A program made the translations under genes and the position numbers. From Flavobacteriales bacterium (GTDB lineage Bacteria; Bacteroidota; Bacteroidia; Flavobacteriales_E; Vicingaceae): DNA of 51,637 bases. How positions within the stretch are numbered: position 1 is the first letter of the stretch; every line of letters begins with the position of its first letter. Positions 1-7,336 of this stretch are shown in pieces. The DNA is taken from positions 1 to 51,637 of the forward strand of contig NVUQ01000019.1 of NCBI GenBank assembly GCA_002401955.1. Direction: 5' to 3'. The notes under the pieces were generated by a model. The model ran no database searches, was not told the DNA's origin, and saw nothing but the letters and a program-made list of their open reading frames with translations.

Positions 1-66
1 AATTATCAATTATCAATTATCAATTATCAATTATCAATTATCAATTATCAATTATCAATTATCAAT
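1..66. repeat. Heptanucleotide tandem array (AATTATC)n
   Basis: About nine perfect copies of the 7-bp unit AATTATC run from the first base of the window to the stop codon of the metal-binding lipoprotein gene. No gene is seen in it. The window begins inside the array, so its true length is unknown. It may have arisen by slippage, and it may mark a contig break. Confidence 0.95.
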
Positions 67-1007
67 CATTTCAATGCTTCAACAATAGTTGTTACATTGT
101 ATTTAACCATTCCGATATAAGTGCCTTCATCAGTATTGGCTGCTCCCATAGCATCAGAATAAAGTGTTCCACCAATTACAATATTATGGTTTTTGTTTTT
201 GCAACCCTCTATAACTGCCTTTATAGATCTGTCAGAGACAGAACTTTCAACAAAAACAGCTTTAATTTTATTTTCAGTAATAAAATCAACCAAATTAGTT
301 ACATCTTTAAGTCCGTATTCAGCAGCGGTAGAAAGCCCTTGTAATCCTTTCACATCCATTCCATACGCTCTACCGAAATAACCAAAAGCATCGTGAGCAG
401 TAATTAATACACGTTGTTGTTCGGTTATAATATTCACTTGTTTCTGAGTCCAAGAATGTAATAAATTCAATTCTTCAACATGTTTAGTTGTATTGGTGTC
501 ATAAAAGTCCGCATGGTCTTTATCGATCTCAGCAATATTTTTACCAATAAATTTAACTACATCTGCCCATAATTGAACGCTAAACCAAATGTGTGGATCG
601 TAATTTCCTTGAAATTCGCTGGTAGCTCTTAGCTGCTCTTTTGTTAGTCCATCGCTTACTGCAATAACAGGTTTATTTTGGCTCATTTGTTCCAGAATTT
701 CACCCATTTTGCCTTCTAAATGTAAACCGTTATAGAAGATAACATCGGCATTCATTAACTTTTTAATATCACTCTGTGTTACTTTATAAAGATGTGGATC
801 AACCCCTGGGCCCATTAAGGAAAGTACTTCGGCACTGTCTCCCACAATGTTTTTTACAGCATCGGATATCATTCCTGTAGTTGCTACAATATTTATTTTT
901 TTATTAGTAGTGTGGCTTACTTGATCTGATTGACATGAAAAAAATGTTGTAAGAGAAGATACAACTAATAATAGTGAGACAAAATTTAATGTAGATTTAT
1001 TCATCAT
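66..1007 (-). CDS. Metal ABC transporter substrate-binding lipoprotein (Mn/Zn, TroA/ZnuA family)
   Basis: This is the extracytoplasmic binding protein of a manganese or zinc ABC importer (cluster A-I). The N-terminus is a lipoprotein signal ending FFSC at Cys25. The conserved metal ligands are visible as DPHLYK (His about 72), DPHIWF, ITAHDAFGYF and the C-terminal Asp in YSDAMG. The 313-residue length is normal for the family. The start codon follows the stop of the DtxR-family gene directly (TAA-ATG, with a second ATG in tandem), so the two are translationally coupled. The ATPase and permease genes would be expected beyond the left edge of the window. Family assignment is firm. Mn rather than Zn is inferred from the linked DtxR/MntR-like regulator. 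Confidence 0.9.
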   Translation of the reverse strand: MMNKSTLNFVSLLLVVSSLTTFFSCQSDQVSHTTNKKINIVATTGMISDAVKNIVGDSAEVLSLMGPGVDPHLYKVTQSDIKKLMNADVIFYNGLHLEGKMGEILEQMSQNKPVIAVSDGLTKEQLRATSEFQGNYDPHIWFSVQLWADVVKFIGKNIAEIDKDHADFYDTNTTKHVEELNLLHSWTQKQVNIITEQQRVLITAHDAFGYFGRAYGMDVKGLQGLSTAAEYGLKDVTNLVDFITENKIKAVFVESSVSDRSIKAVIEGCKNKNHNIVIGGTLYSDAMGAANTDEGTYIGMVKYNVTTIVEALK

Positions 1008-1670
1008 TTATTTAGACTTCTTAATGATTAGATTTTTACTTGCTTGGTGAGAAATGTTAATTGAGTTTCCATTATTTATTGATGCGCTCATAGAGCGATC
1101 GAAATCAACAATGTTATGTACTGTAATTTTTGCACCCAATTCTAATTGAATGTTTTCTAAATAGTTTAAATAACTTTTAGATTGCTCTTTAACACCGACT
1201 ACAGTTCCTATTTCATTTGCTTGTAAATCGGCCAAGGTAATGTCATTATGTCTATTAATATTTCCGTTTTTATCGGGAATTGGATCTCCATGTGGGTCGT
1301 GTTTTGGAAACTCTAAAAAGGCATCTAATTGTTCGGTTAATTTTTCAGAATTAATGTGTTCTAATTCTTCGGCTAAATCATGTACTTCATCCCATTTAAA
1401 GTTGAGTTTTTCTACTAAAAAAACTTCCCATAAACGATGGTTTCTGATAATAGAAACAGCGATATCTTTTCCTTGTTTGGTTAAAGTAGCACCTTGGTAT
1501 TTTTTGTAATTCACTAATTTTTTATCTGATAATTTTTTAATCATATCAGTAACTGAAGAGGCTTTGGTTTCTAATTCTTTGGCAATAGAATTGGTAGAAA
1601 CACCATCAGTTTCTTTAAGGCTGCTCTTAAAAATTGCTTTTAAATAATTTTCTTCTGTAATGGTTAACAT
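1008..1670 (-). CDS. DtxR/MntR-family metal-dependent transcriptional repressor
   Basis: This 220-residue repressor has the three-part DtxR layout. Residues 1-65 form a winged helix (LTITEENYLKAIF and then a recognition helix around KASSVTDMIKKL). The middle is a metal-binding and dimerisation region (RNHRLWEVFLVEKL, HDLAEELEH, FPKHDPHGDPIP). The C-terminal 70 residues are an FeoA/SH3-like domain. The HDPHGDPIP motif is typical of the family. It lies fifth in the six-gene operon, 17 bp after the cytochrome gene and directly before the metal-binding lipoprotein gene. It probably binds the palindrome at 5026-5045 and represses its own operon when metal is plentiful. Whether Mn or Fe is the co-repressor cannot be read from the sequence. 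Confidence 0.93.
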   Translation of the reverse strand: MLTITEENYLKAIFKSSLKETDGVSTNSIAKELETKASSVTDMIKKLSDKKLVNYKKYQGATLTKQGKDIAVSIIRNHRLWEVFLVEKLNFKWDEVHDLAEELEHINSEKLTEQLDAFLEFPKHDPHGDPIPDKNGNINRHNDITLADLQANEIGTVVGVKEQSKSYLNYLENIQLELGAKITVHNIVDFDRSMSASINNGNSINISHQASKNLIIKKSK

Positions 1671-1687
1671 TTGTGTGTTCTTGAGGG

Positions 1688-2050
1688 TTAGTTATTTAAG
1701 GCTCCATTGTCTATCCAACAAACTATCATTTTAATTTCATCATCAGAAATTGTAGCGTTTGGAGGCATAGAGCCATCTAATGTTCTTTTTCTCATAGAGC
1801 CATTGTTAACTTTTGCTAATACTCCAGCGTGATTTGTTAAATCTCCAGAAGCAAATCCACTAATATGACAACCAGATGTTCCACATCTTGACATAAGTAA
1901 TGGAGCTATCTGAGATTTGTAAGAAAGTGTTCCAAAATCATTACAATTTAAATTGTCTTCTAAATTATCTTTAGAACAACCTGTAGGGATAAGTGCTAAA
2001 GTGATACATAAAGTTGCGAGTAATAAACTGGCGTAAATTTTATTTTTCAT
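1688..2050 (-). CDS. Small c-type cytochrome-like lipoprotein with CX4CH motif
   Basis: This is a 120-residue lipoprotein. The signal peptide ends in the lipobox LIPTGC. The mature part contains SRCGTSGCH, a haem-c attachment-like site with four rather than two residues between the cysteines. GSMPP further on could supply the axial Met ligand. Such short domains occur in Bacteroidota electron-transfer lipoproteins. It lies between the porin gene (12-bp gap) and the DtxR gene (17-bp gap) in a compact operon. A role in periplasmic electron transfer with the upstream di-heme oxidoreductase and Rieske protein is inferred. Haem attachment at a CX4CH site is not proven by sequence. Confidence 0.75.
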   Translation of the reverse strand: MKNKIYASLLLATLCITLALIPTGCSKDNLEDNLNCNDFGTLSYKSQIAPLLMSRCGTSGCHISGFASGDLTNHAGVLAKVNNGSMRKRTLDGSMPPNATISDDEIKMIVCWIDNGALNN

Positions 2051-2062
2051 AGGGTAATAAGT

Positions 2063-3295
2063 TTAAAAATAAGTAGCAAAACCGAATTGGAAACCTCCCA
2101 TTAATGCTGGTGGATTTCCTAAAATATCGGTTGTTTTATGGTAACGGTAATTAAAACGAATGCTTGTTGCAGCTGTTGGTCTAAATCCGACCCCAAAAAC
2201 AAAAGCTTGTACATGATCACCTATGTTTTCATTTGTACTAGCAAAGGTTCCAATGTTATAATCTACATATTCGTATCTAAATGTGGTATTGATTACAGCA
2301 TTATCGTAACCAAGCATTTTTCTGTTTAATACAGGGTAAATTACTTCTGCAAAATACCCCAATTGTTTAGTTGCATACATTTCATCTAAATCATTAGGAA
2401 CATCAATACTTGCACTTACAAATTCTCCTTGTATTGTTGCTTTATAAATTTTAGTAGAAAAATCTAGTGCCATTAATTTTACACTTCTTTTGTCATCAAC
2501 TTCCTCACCTTCTAAACGGTAGGTGTTGTAAATCCCTCCATAATAAGAAACACCTAATTCACCTAGTTTTCTATTGTTAAAAGCAACTCTAGCATTGTAC
2601 ATTGGAGTTCCGTTGTTATCTTCTCCAAACATTTCTTCATCTTTTCCTGCAGGTATCCAAGTTTTTCCTTCTTCGCTATTCACAATGTTATGTTGTAATC
2701 CATTTACCATATAAACATCATAAGTAATTATGTTTTTACCTGGATAGAATTTTCCGTAAAATCCAAATCCTACTTCAGATAATGTGGATGGAATTATTGT
2801 TGTAGATGATAATGGACGATTAATAATTTCCCATCTTGGTGAATCATGGTTGGCATTAAAAAGACCGATTTGAGGCAATAAAATACCAGCTCTAAAATTT
2901 AATGCAGGGTTAACTTCAAAATCTATTAAAGCAGTTTCAATAGCTATTTCTTCTGCACCATGTTCAAATTCAATTTCAGCTAAAAAACGTATTCTCTTGC
3001 TTATTTTAGAATAAAGGAAAATGTTAAACCTTCTCAATTCCATAGAGTAACCCTCTGTAACACCATCTTCAGCAAAGTAATTGGTATTTCCTTCTAAATA
3101 TCCTCCAACAGCAGTTTTAGATTTGCCAATTCCAATAAACGGTCTAGCAAACATTGCATCTTGATTGGTTACTTCTGTAGAATCATTAGCACTAATTCTC
3201 TTTAAAGTTCTTATTGTTGTAGAATCGTTTTGAGCAAACAACGAAGAACTAGCAATTATACTTAGTATTAATATTTTTTTAATCTGTTTAATCAT
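2063..3295 (-). CDS. Outer-membrane porin, OprO/OprP-like beta-barrel
   Basis: This 410-residue protein has a Sec signal peptide (cleavage after SSLFA). It continues as alternating amphipathic strands typical of a beta-barrel and ends in an aromatic residue (GFATYF), as expected for BAM-dependent insertion. The layout resembles the phosphate-selective porin O/P-like family seen in many Bacteroidota. The start overlaps the stop of the Rieske gene by four bases (ATGA), so translation is coupled. In this operon it may let a metal or small electron donor or acceptor cross the outer membrane. The substrate is unknown. Confidence 0.78.
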   Translation of the reverse strand: MIKQIKKILILSIIASSSLFAQNDSTTIRTLKRISANDSTEVTNQDAMFARPFIGIGKSKTAVGGYLEGNTNYFAEDGVTEGYSMELRRFNIFLYSKISKRIRFLAEIEFEHGAEEIAIETALIDFEVNPALNFRAGILLPQIGLFNANHDSPRWEIINRPLSSTTIIPSTLSEVGFGFYGKFYPGKNIITYDVYMVNGLQHNIVNSEEGKTWIPAGKDEEMFGEDNNGTPMYNARVAFNNRKLGELGVSYYGGIYNTYRLEGEEVDDKRSVKLMALDFSTKIYKATIQGEFVSASIDVPNDLDEMYATKQLGYFAEVIYPVLNRKMLGYDNAVINTTFRYEYVDYNIGTFASTNENIGDHVQAFVFGVGFRPTAATSIRFNYRYHKTTDILGNPPALMGGFQFGFATYF

Positions 3296-3750
3296 GATTT
3301 GATTGCTTGATTGATATCGATTATAATTGTTGTTTCCTTTATTTGAGTTTGATAAGCTGTTAAGTTTGCTGTAGCGGGTCCTTTTAATACTTTCCCATCA
3401 TTATCAAACTCACTACCATGGCAAGGGCAGGTTAAAAAACTTCCTGTTGGTTTTACGTCACAATTTTTATGGGTACATAGCATTAATAAGGCAGCATAAT
3501 TTTGCTCATTAATCTTATTCAAATAAATTGGAGTTTGAAGTTGATCATTGTTTAGAATGATAAATTTATTCCCTTCAAATTCAGTTTTGTTTACCGTTAT
3601 TTTATTGTTGGTTATTGTGGTGTTGATCTGTTTTATTGTTGTGCACCCTTCCATTAAAATTCCCATACCAACACCTCCACAGCATAAAGCTACAGTAGAA
3701 CCTGAAATGGTTTTTATAAAATTTCTTCTGGTTTGGTTTGGCATTTTCAA
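3292..3750 (-). CDS. Rieske [2Fe-2S] protein with Tat signal
   Basis: This 152-residue protein opens with a twin-arginine signal (TRRNFIKTISG) followed by a hydrophobic segment that contains Cys residues. The Rieske motifs are complete: LCTHKNC supplies the first Cys/His pair and TCPCHGSEF the second, about 16 residues later. The fold length fits a stand-alone Rieske ferredoxin-like subunit. It starts four bases after the stop of the di-heme oxidoreductase gene and overlaps the porin gene by four bases. It probably accepts or donates electrons to the di-heme enzyme on the periplasmic side. No cytochrome b or other bc1 subunits are nearby. Confidence 0.93.
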   Translation of the reverse strand: MKMPNQTRRNFIKTISGSTVALCCGGVGMGILMEGCTTIKQINTTITNNKITVNKTEFEGNKFIILNNDQLQTPIYLNKINEQNYAALLMLCTHKNCDVKPTGSFLTCPCHGSEFDNDGKVLKGPATANLTAYQTQIKETTIIIDINQAIKS

Positions 3751-3754
3751 AGAC

Positions 3755-4990
3755 TTATAGCGATTTTAAGAAAGCAATTAAATTATCTTTTTCAGCTTGA
3801 GTTAATGCGTAGTAATTGTTGGCAATGTTGCTTGCTTCACCAGTTGCATGAAAACCTATTGCTTGCTCTAAAGAAGTTGCTCTACCATCATGCAAGTAAT
3901 AACCAGTTCCTCCTTGGCTGTCTTCAGCTAAACCTAAGCCCCAAAGCGGTGGTGTTCTCCATTCCGATCCTGTTGCGTCTCCTTCTGGAACACCATCATC
4001 TAATAATGATCCCATATCGTGCAATAATAAATCAGTATAAGGGTGGAATGTTTTATTATTTAATGCTTCAATTTCAGAATAGCCAGTTTTCATTGTGCTT
4101 ACATGACATTTAACACATCCAATCTGATCAAAAACTTGTTCTCCAGCCAAAACATCTGCATCATTTTCGTTTCTACGAGTTGGTGTTTTAAGTGTTCTCA
4201 TGTAAAACAATAATTTGTTTACTACATCAGAACCTACTTCAGGGTCAGGCACATTATCTACTGCTCCGTTAGCAATTTGCCAATTGTATAAATCTTCTGT
4301 ATCAAAATCAGATGTTAATCCCATATCTTGCTTTAAAGCAAAAACAATTTGGTCTAACAAAGTAATTTCTTTGGCTTTTTTTCCGAATCTACCTATATAA
4401 AAACCAGATTGAGTTGGGTCTTGAATATGAAAAGGTTGAGGATTAAAGTAATCTTTTGCTTCTACATAATTTACTCTTCCAGAAATTCCATCACCATCTA
4501 AATCATTAGGATCAGCTAATGCTAAAATGTCTGCATCGCTAACCCCTGCAAGATGTCCCATTCCAATTACGATTGGTGCAATACGGTCTGAAGTATGTGT
4601 ATATCCAGGAGGTAATGTTTCGGCAATGTAATTTTGTAAAGAACGAAATTGTAATTGCGGGCCGCCTTTATCCAACATAAAATCAAATCCTGTAGGAGTT
4701 AATTTCCCGAACCTTGTTTCGGTATTAAATGGATGTCCTTTACCATCACCAACATGGCAGCCTTCACAAGAATTTTGTATAAATATTGGACCTAAACCTT
4801 CTGCAGGAGTAAATACTTTTGCAAAAAGTTCATCTCCAGCTATAAATTGAGCCATTTGAGCAGGAGTAAGTCCATCGGTAGGTTCTGCAATGGTGTCGCC
4901 TGGTTCTGGAGCACCAGGCACAAGCTTGTCGCAGCTCGTAATGTGTATAAAAACAATAGCTGATAATGCTAAAAAGATACTTTTTTTCAT
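3755..4990 (-). CDS. Di-heme oxidoreductase (DHOR/DUF1111, MauG-like) lipoprotein
   Basis: This is the first gene of the six-gene operon. The ATG at 4990 is preferred over an in-frame ATG at 5014. It gives a clean lipoprotein signal (MKKSIFLAL..ITSC), and the 5014 codon overlaps the putative -7 box. Two canonical haem-c sites are visible, SCEGCH (about residue 75) and GCVKCH (about residue 292), in the two-domain arrangement of di-heme oxidoreductases. The sequence LHDGRA plus the conserved C-terminal FHATGEAS and IAFLKSL are typical of the DUF1111 family. Members are often iron- or metal-regulated. The substrate is unknown here. The Rieske, porin and CX4CH lipoprotein genes follow within a few bases. 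Confidence 0.9.
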   Translation of the reverse strand: MKKSIFLALSAIVFIHITSCDKLVPGAPEPGDTIAEPTDGLTPAQMAQFIAGDELFAKVFTPAEGLGPIFIQNSCEGCHVGDGKGHPFNTETRFGKLTPTGFDFMLDKGGPQLQFRSLQNYIAETLPPGYTHTSDRIAPIVIGMGHLAGVSDADILALADPNDLDGDGISGRVNYVEAKDYFNPQPFHIQDPTQSGFYIGRFGKKAKEITLLDQIVFALKQDMGLTSDFDTEDLYNWQIANGAVDNVPDPEVGSDVVNKLLFYMRTLKTPTRRNENDADVLAGEQVFDQIGCVKCHVSTMKTGYSEIEALNNKTFHPYTDLLLHDMGSLLDDGVPEGDATGSEWRTPPLWGLGLAEDSQGGTGYYLHDGRATSLEQAIGFHATGEASNIANNYYALTQAEKDNLIAFLKSL

Positions 4991-5011
4991 CGAAAACTGA
5001 ATTAATTTATA

Positions 5012-5019
5012 CAAATCTA
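5012..5019 (-). promoter_or_regulatory. Putative -7 promoter box of the di-heme/metal operon
   Basis: The minus strand reads TAGATTTG, an exact match to the Bacteroidota -7 consensus TAnnTTTG. Transcription would start near 5005 and give a short leader to the ATG at 4990. No clear TTG-type -33 element is seen, and the DtxR-type palindrome occupies that spacer region. Confidence 0.6.
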
Positions 5020-5025
5020 AGATTA

Positions 5026-5045
5026 TTTTTAGACTAGCCTAAAAA
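5026..5045. promoter_or_regulatory. DtxR/MntR-type operator palindrome
   Basis: The 20-mer TTTTTAGACTAGCCTAAAAA is an inverted repeat with a single mismatched pair. It closely resembles known DtxR-family operators, which have TTAGG..CCTAA half-sites. It lies 6 bp upstream of the -7 box, between -33 and -7, where a bound repressor would block RNA polymerase. The operon it controls encodes a DtxR-family protein, so autoregulation is likely. Confidence 0.75.
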
Positions 5046-5073
5046 ATAAGTTTGAAATCATGAAAAAGAAGAT

Positions 5074-5256
5074 TTATTGTTCTATGCTTTTTACCTCAAT
5101 ATTGCTTAATTCATGGTTTTCAAACCTTACATTTAGTTCAATAGGATTACAGCATGTTTCGCAATCTTCAATATAAATTTGATGCGTTATAGATGTGTCT
5201 AACAACATAGATATTTCTGACCAACAATAAGGACATTGAAAAAAGTGTTCGAGCAT
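5074..5256 (-). CDS. CPXCG-motif cysteine-rich small protein
   Basis: This 60-residue protein carries QCPYCWSE near the N-terminus and DCETCCNP about 25 residues later. These are two Cys-x-x-Cys knuckles likely to bind one zinc. It matches the small CPXCG (Cys-rich) family, whose function is unknown. It sits between the metal operon and the first repeat of the accessory region. Its start codon lies 28 bp from the repeat terminus GTTGTTGG on the coding strand. It could be host backbone or the last cassette of the array. Confidence 0.8.
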   Translation of the reverse strand: MLEHFFQCPYCWSEISMLLDTSITHQIYIEDCETCCNPIELNVRFENHELSNIEVKSIEQ

Positions 5257-5283
5257 GTATTTTTATAAATTGAAGTTGCTAGG

Positions 5284-5474
5284 TACCAACAACTGTATAT
5301 TGCGTTTAACACAATTGTTTAATAGCACTAAACTAATTAAATTTTGTAGATGTGCTACACAGCAGTTAACAATTAAGTAGGAGAGCGACTACTCAATAGA
5401 AGCAAGTCCCGATAGTTATTTTAATAAAGCTTAAACTGCTTGCAGGAAAAATGAAATATTATAGTTTGTTGGCA
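5284..5474 (-). repeat. Cassette-boundary repeat, family A copy 1
   Basis: This is a non-coding element of about 190 bp 3' of the TPR lipoprotein gene. On the coding (minus) strand it begins GCCAACAAACTATAA and ends ATATACAGTTGTTGGTA, so its ends are imperfect inverted repeats. The interior from 5284 to about 5448 is roughly 90% identical by eye to copy 2 at 6314-6476. No ORF is seen inside. Confidence 0.85.
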
Positions 5475-5479
5475 AATCG

Positions 5480-6175
5480 TTATTTACTTACGCAGTACTT
5501 ATTAATTTCTTGCATAGCAAATGAGTCGCCTAATTCATGAGATTTATGTAAGTCTTCACATCCTTTTAATCTCATGCCGCCATTTATATAAACAAATGCC
5601 CTCCAGTAATAACAATCTGATAAACTATAATTCATTTTAATACAGTTATTAAAGTCATTTAACGCAGAATTTAAGCTGTCAATTTCAAATAAAGCTCTAC
5701 CTCTAGAGAATAAAATTTCTTCTGTAGTGGCGGAAAATTCTGACATTTTCATAATTTCTTTAGTCATTTTCATAGCTTCTTTTGGTGACTTACTTTTAAA
5801 AGTATCAATGAATGAGATTTTCTTTAAAAGAGCTAAATCAAAATCTTTAGTGGCTTCATAGTATTGTTCTATTCTAATTTTATTACGACCTCTATTTAAA
5901 TATGCTAATACATTATTTGAGTCAATCGAAATGATAAGAGAGTAATCATTAATAGCACCGTTATAATCTTTAATAATTGTTTTGTCTACTGCTCTATTTG
6001 TTAGCGCATATAAATTATTTGGGTCTTTTTCAATCGCTTTGTCTAGTAGAGGAATAGCTTGGTCAAATTTTCCTTCTTGTTCTAATAATTCAGCTTCAGC
6101 ATTATATTCTTCTGAGGTTTTAGGATTACATGAAAATATAATTATGGATAGTGTTATAATTATTAAATGTCTCAT
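5480..6175 (-). CDS. TPR-repeat lipoprotein
   Basis: This 231-residue protein has a lipoprotein signal ending IIFSC at about residue 16. It then has tetratricopeptide repeats: FDQAIPLLDKAIEKDPNN and YNGAINDYSLIISIDSNN show the small/large residue pattern, and a later SALNDFNNCIKMN unit follows. It is probably a periplasmic-facing scaffold with no enzymatic motif. It begins 2 bp after the stop of a 39-residue membrane protein gene, and the two form one unit bounded by repeat-family-A copies. Function is unknown. Confidence 0.8.
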   Translation of the reverse strand: MRHLIIITLSIIIFSCNPKTSEEYNAEAELLEQEGKFDQAIPLLDKAIEKDPNNLYALTNRAVDKTIIKDYNGAINDYSLIISIDSNNVLAYLNRGRNKIRIEQYYEATKDFDLALLKKISFIDTFKSKSPKEAMKMTKEIMKMSEFSATTEEILFSRGRALFEIDSLNSALNDFNNCIKMNYSLSDCYYWRAFVYINGGMRLKGCEDLHKSHELGDSFAMQEINKYCVSK

Positions 6176-6177
6176 TC

Positions 6178-6297
6178 TTAGCTATTATAATAATCTTTTT
6201 TGGCTTTTCTTTGTTTGAAATAAGCAATAAATAAGAGAGAAATCGGAAAGAATAAAATTATTAATATCCACTTAATTATATTTAAAATGATTTCCAT
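6178..6297 (-). CDS. Small (39-residue) single-pass membrane protein
   Basis: A short open frame starts at the ATG at 6297 and ends with TAA at 6178-6180, two bases before the TPR lipoprotein start. The product begins MEIILNIIKWILIILFF, continues as one hydrophobic helix, and ends in a lysine-rich tail (KQRKAKKDYYNS), giving an N-out/C-in or anchored topology. The start lies about 24 bp after the end of repeat A2, as for other genes of this region. Coding status is inferred from clean composition, spacing and coupling to the next gene. No family is recognised. Confidence 0.6.
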   Translation of the reverse strand: MEIILNIIKWILIILFFPISLLFIAYFKQRKAKKDYYNS

Positions 6298-6313
6298 TAA
6301 AATTCATGTTTGC

Positions 6314-6503
6314 TACCAACAACTGTATATTGCGTTTAACACAATTGTTTAATAGCACTAAACTAATGAAATTTTGTAGATGTACTTCATAGTAGTTAAC
6401 AATTAAGTAGGAGAGAGGCTGCTCAACAGAAGCAAGTCCCGATTATTTTAATAAAGCTTAAACTGCTTGCAGGAAAGCATATTATATACAGATCTTTGTT
6501 GGT
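6314..6503 (-). repeat. Cassette-boundary repeat, family A copy 2
   Basis: This is the second copy of the element at 5284-5474, 3' of the XRE regulator gene. On the coding strand the ends read ACCAACAAAGATCTGTATAT and ATATACAGTTGTTGGT. These pair as a 16-bp inverted repeat if four bases are left unpaired on the 5' arm. That is the layout of integron attC hairpins with extrahelical bases, although the exact RYYYAAC core is not matched here. Confidence 0.85.
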
Positions 6504-6508
6504 GCCAG

Positions 6509-7072
6509 TTATTTTATCAATTTTATTAGATTTGGATAAAAAATTCCTGTCTTTCCACTATTTGTTTTAATTGCGAATACTATCGGTAATATTATATTTA
6601 AGGCGTAAAGTAATATGAATACATAAAGTAAAATATCGGAAAATCCATAATGCATAATTTTAAATAAAGCGGAAGTAGTTATTGAAATAAAAGCAAAAAC
6701 AGTCCAAACTATTTGAAAATTCAAAAGATTTGCTCCGATTTTTTTCAGACCAATTACTTTATCTTTTTTTGTCAGCCATAAAATTAGAGGAAGTATTATA
6801 TTTCCAACTGGAATAGCCAAAAATGCTATTACTGAAAGATGAAAAATAATCAAGTAGTTTTTGTCCGTTTTTAGTCCATAATCTAAAATATCTTCGACAT
6901 TTATACCAAGAACTTCACAAATCAAGTTTAGAGTTTTTCCACGTGGTTCACTTTCATTGTTTTCAATCCGTTGAATTGTTCTTAAATTTACTTGAGAAGA
7001 CTCGGCTAGCTCTTCTTGAGATAACCCTTTTTTCTTTCTTACTTCTTTAATTTTTTTTCCAATTTCCTTCAT
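6509..7072 (-). CDS. XRE-family HTH protein with membrane domain (DUF4870-like)
   Basis: This 187-residue protein begins with a Cro/C1-type helix-turn-helix (residues about 5-60; GLSQEELAESSQVNLRTIQR is the HTH core). It then has three to four predicted membrane helices starting at about residue 73, with a DUF4870-like pattern (AFLAIPVGNIILPLILWL). Such membrane-tethered XRE proteins are common in Bacteroidota, and their signals are unknown. It is divergent from the R-M genes with 264 bp between the starts and could act on that shared intergenic region. Repeat A2 follows its stop, which suggests it is an independent cassette. Confidence 0.82.
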   Translation of the reverse strand: MKEIGKKIKEVRKKKGLSQEELAESSQVNLRTIQRIENNESEPRGKTLNLICEVLGINVEDILDYGLKTDKNYLIIFHLSVIAFLAIPVGNIILPLILWLTKKDKVIGLKKIGANLLNFQIVWTVFAFISITTSALFKIMHYGFSDILLYVFILLYALNIILPIVFAIKTNSGKTGIFYPNLIKLIK

Positions 7073-7285
7073 AATTAATTAGTTTATCGTTTTAGCAAAA
7101 CTATTTATGAAACTATCATTTTGATAACGGTTTATTTGCGACATTTTTACGACATTCTTGTTAATCTATTGGTTTTGTTCAGTTTTAATGTACGTTAAGA
7201 TACATAGTGTTGGGTTTTTGTTATTATTTCACAATATAATTAAAGTGATTTATTTTCCTGATATTTTTCGTTAATTTAAAAAACT

Positions 7286-7320
7286 GTCCGTAGATTTGTC
7301 CGTGTCCGTAAAAACGTCCG
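7286..7320 (+). promoter_or_regulatory. Four GTCCG direct repeats over the R-M promoter
   Basis: GTCCG occurs at 7286-7290, 7298-7302, 7304-7308 and 7316-7320, so start-to-start spacing is 12, 6 and 12 bp. TAGATTTG at 7291-7298, an exact TAnnTTTG -7 box, lies between repeats 1 and 2 and shares its last G with repeat 2. A transcript would start near 7305 and give a leader of about 30 bases to the ATG at 7337. A symmetric direct-repeat cluster at this position is a strong candidate operator. The integrase-arm domain of the methyltransferase is the obvious candidate binder. Confidence 0.7.
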
Positions 7321-7336
7321 CAACTAAAATTAAACT

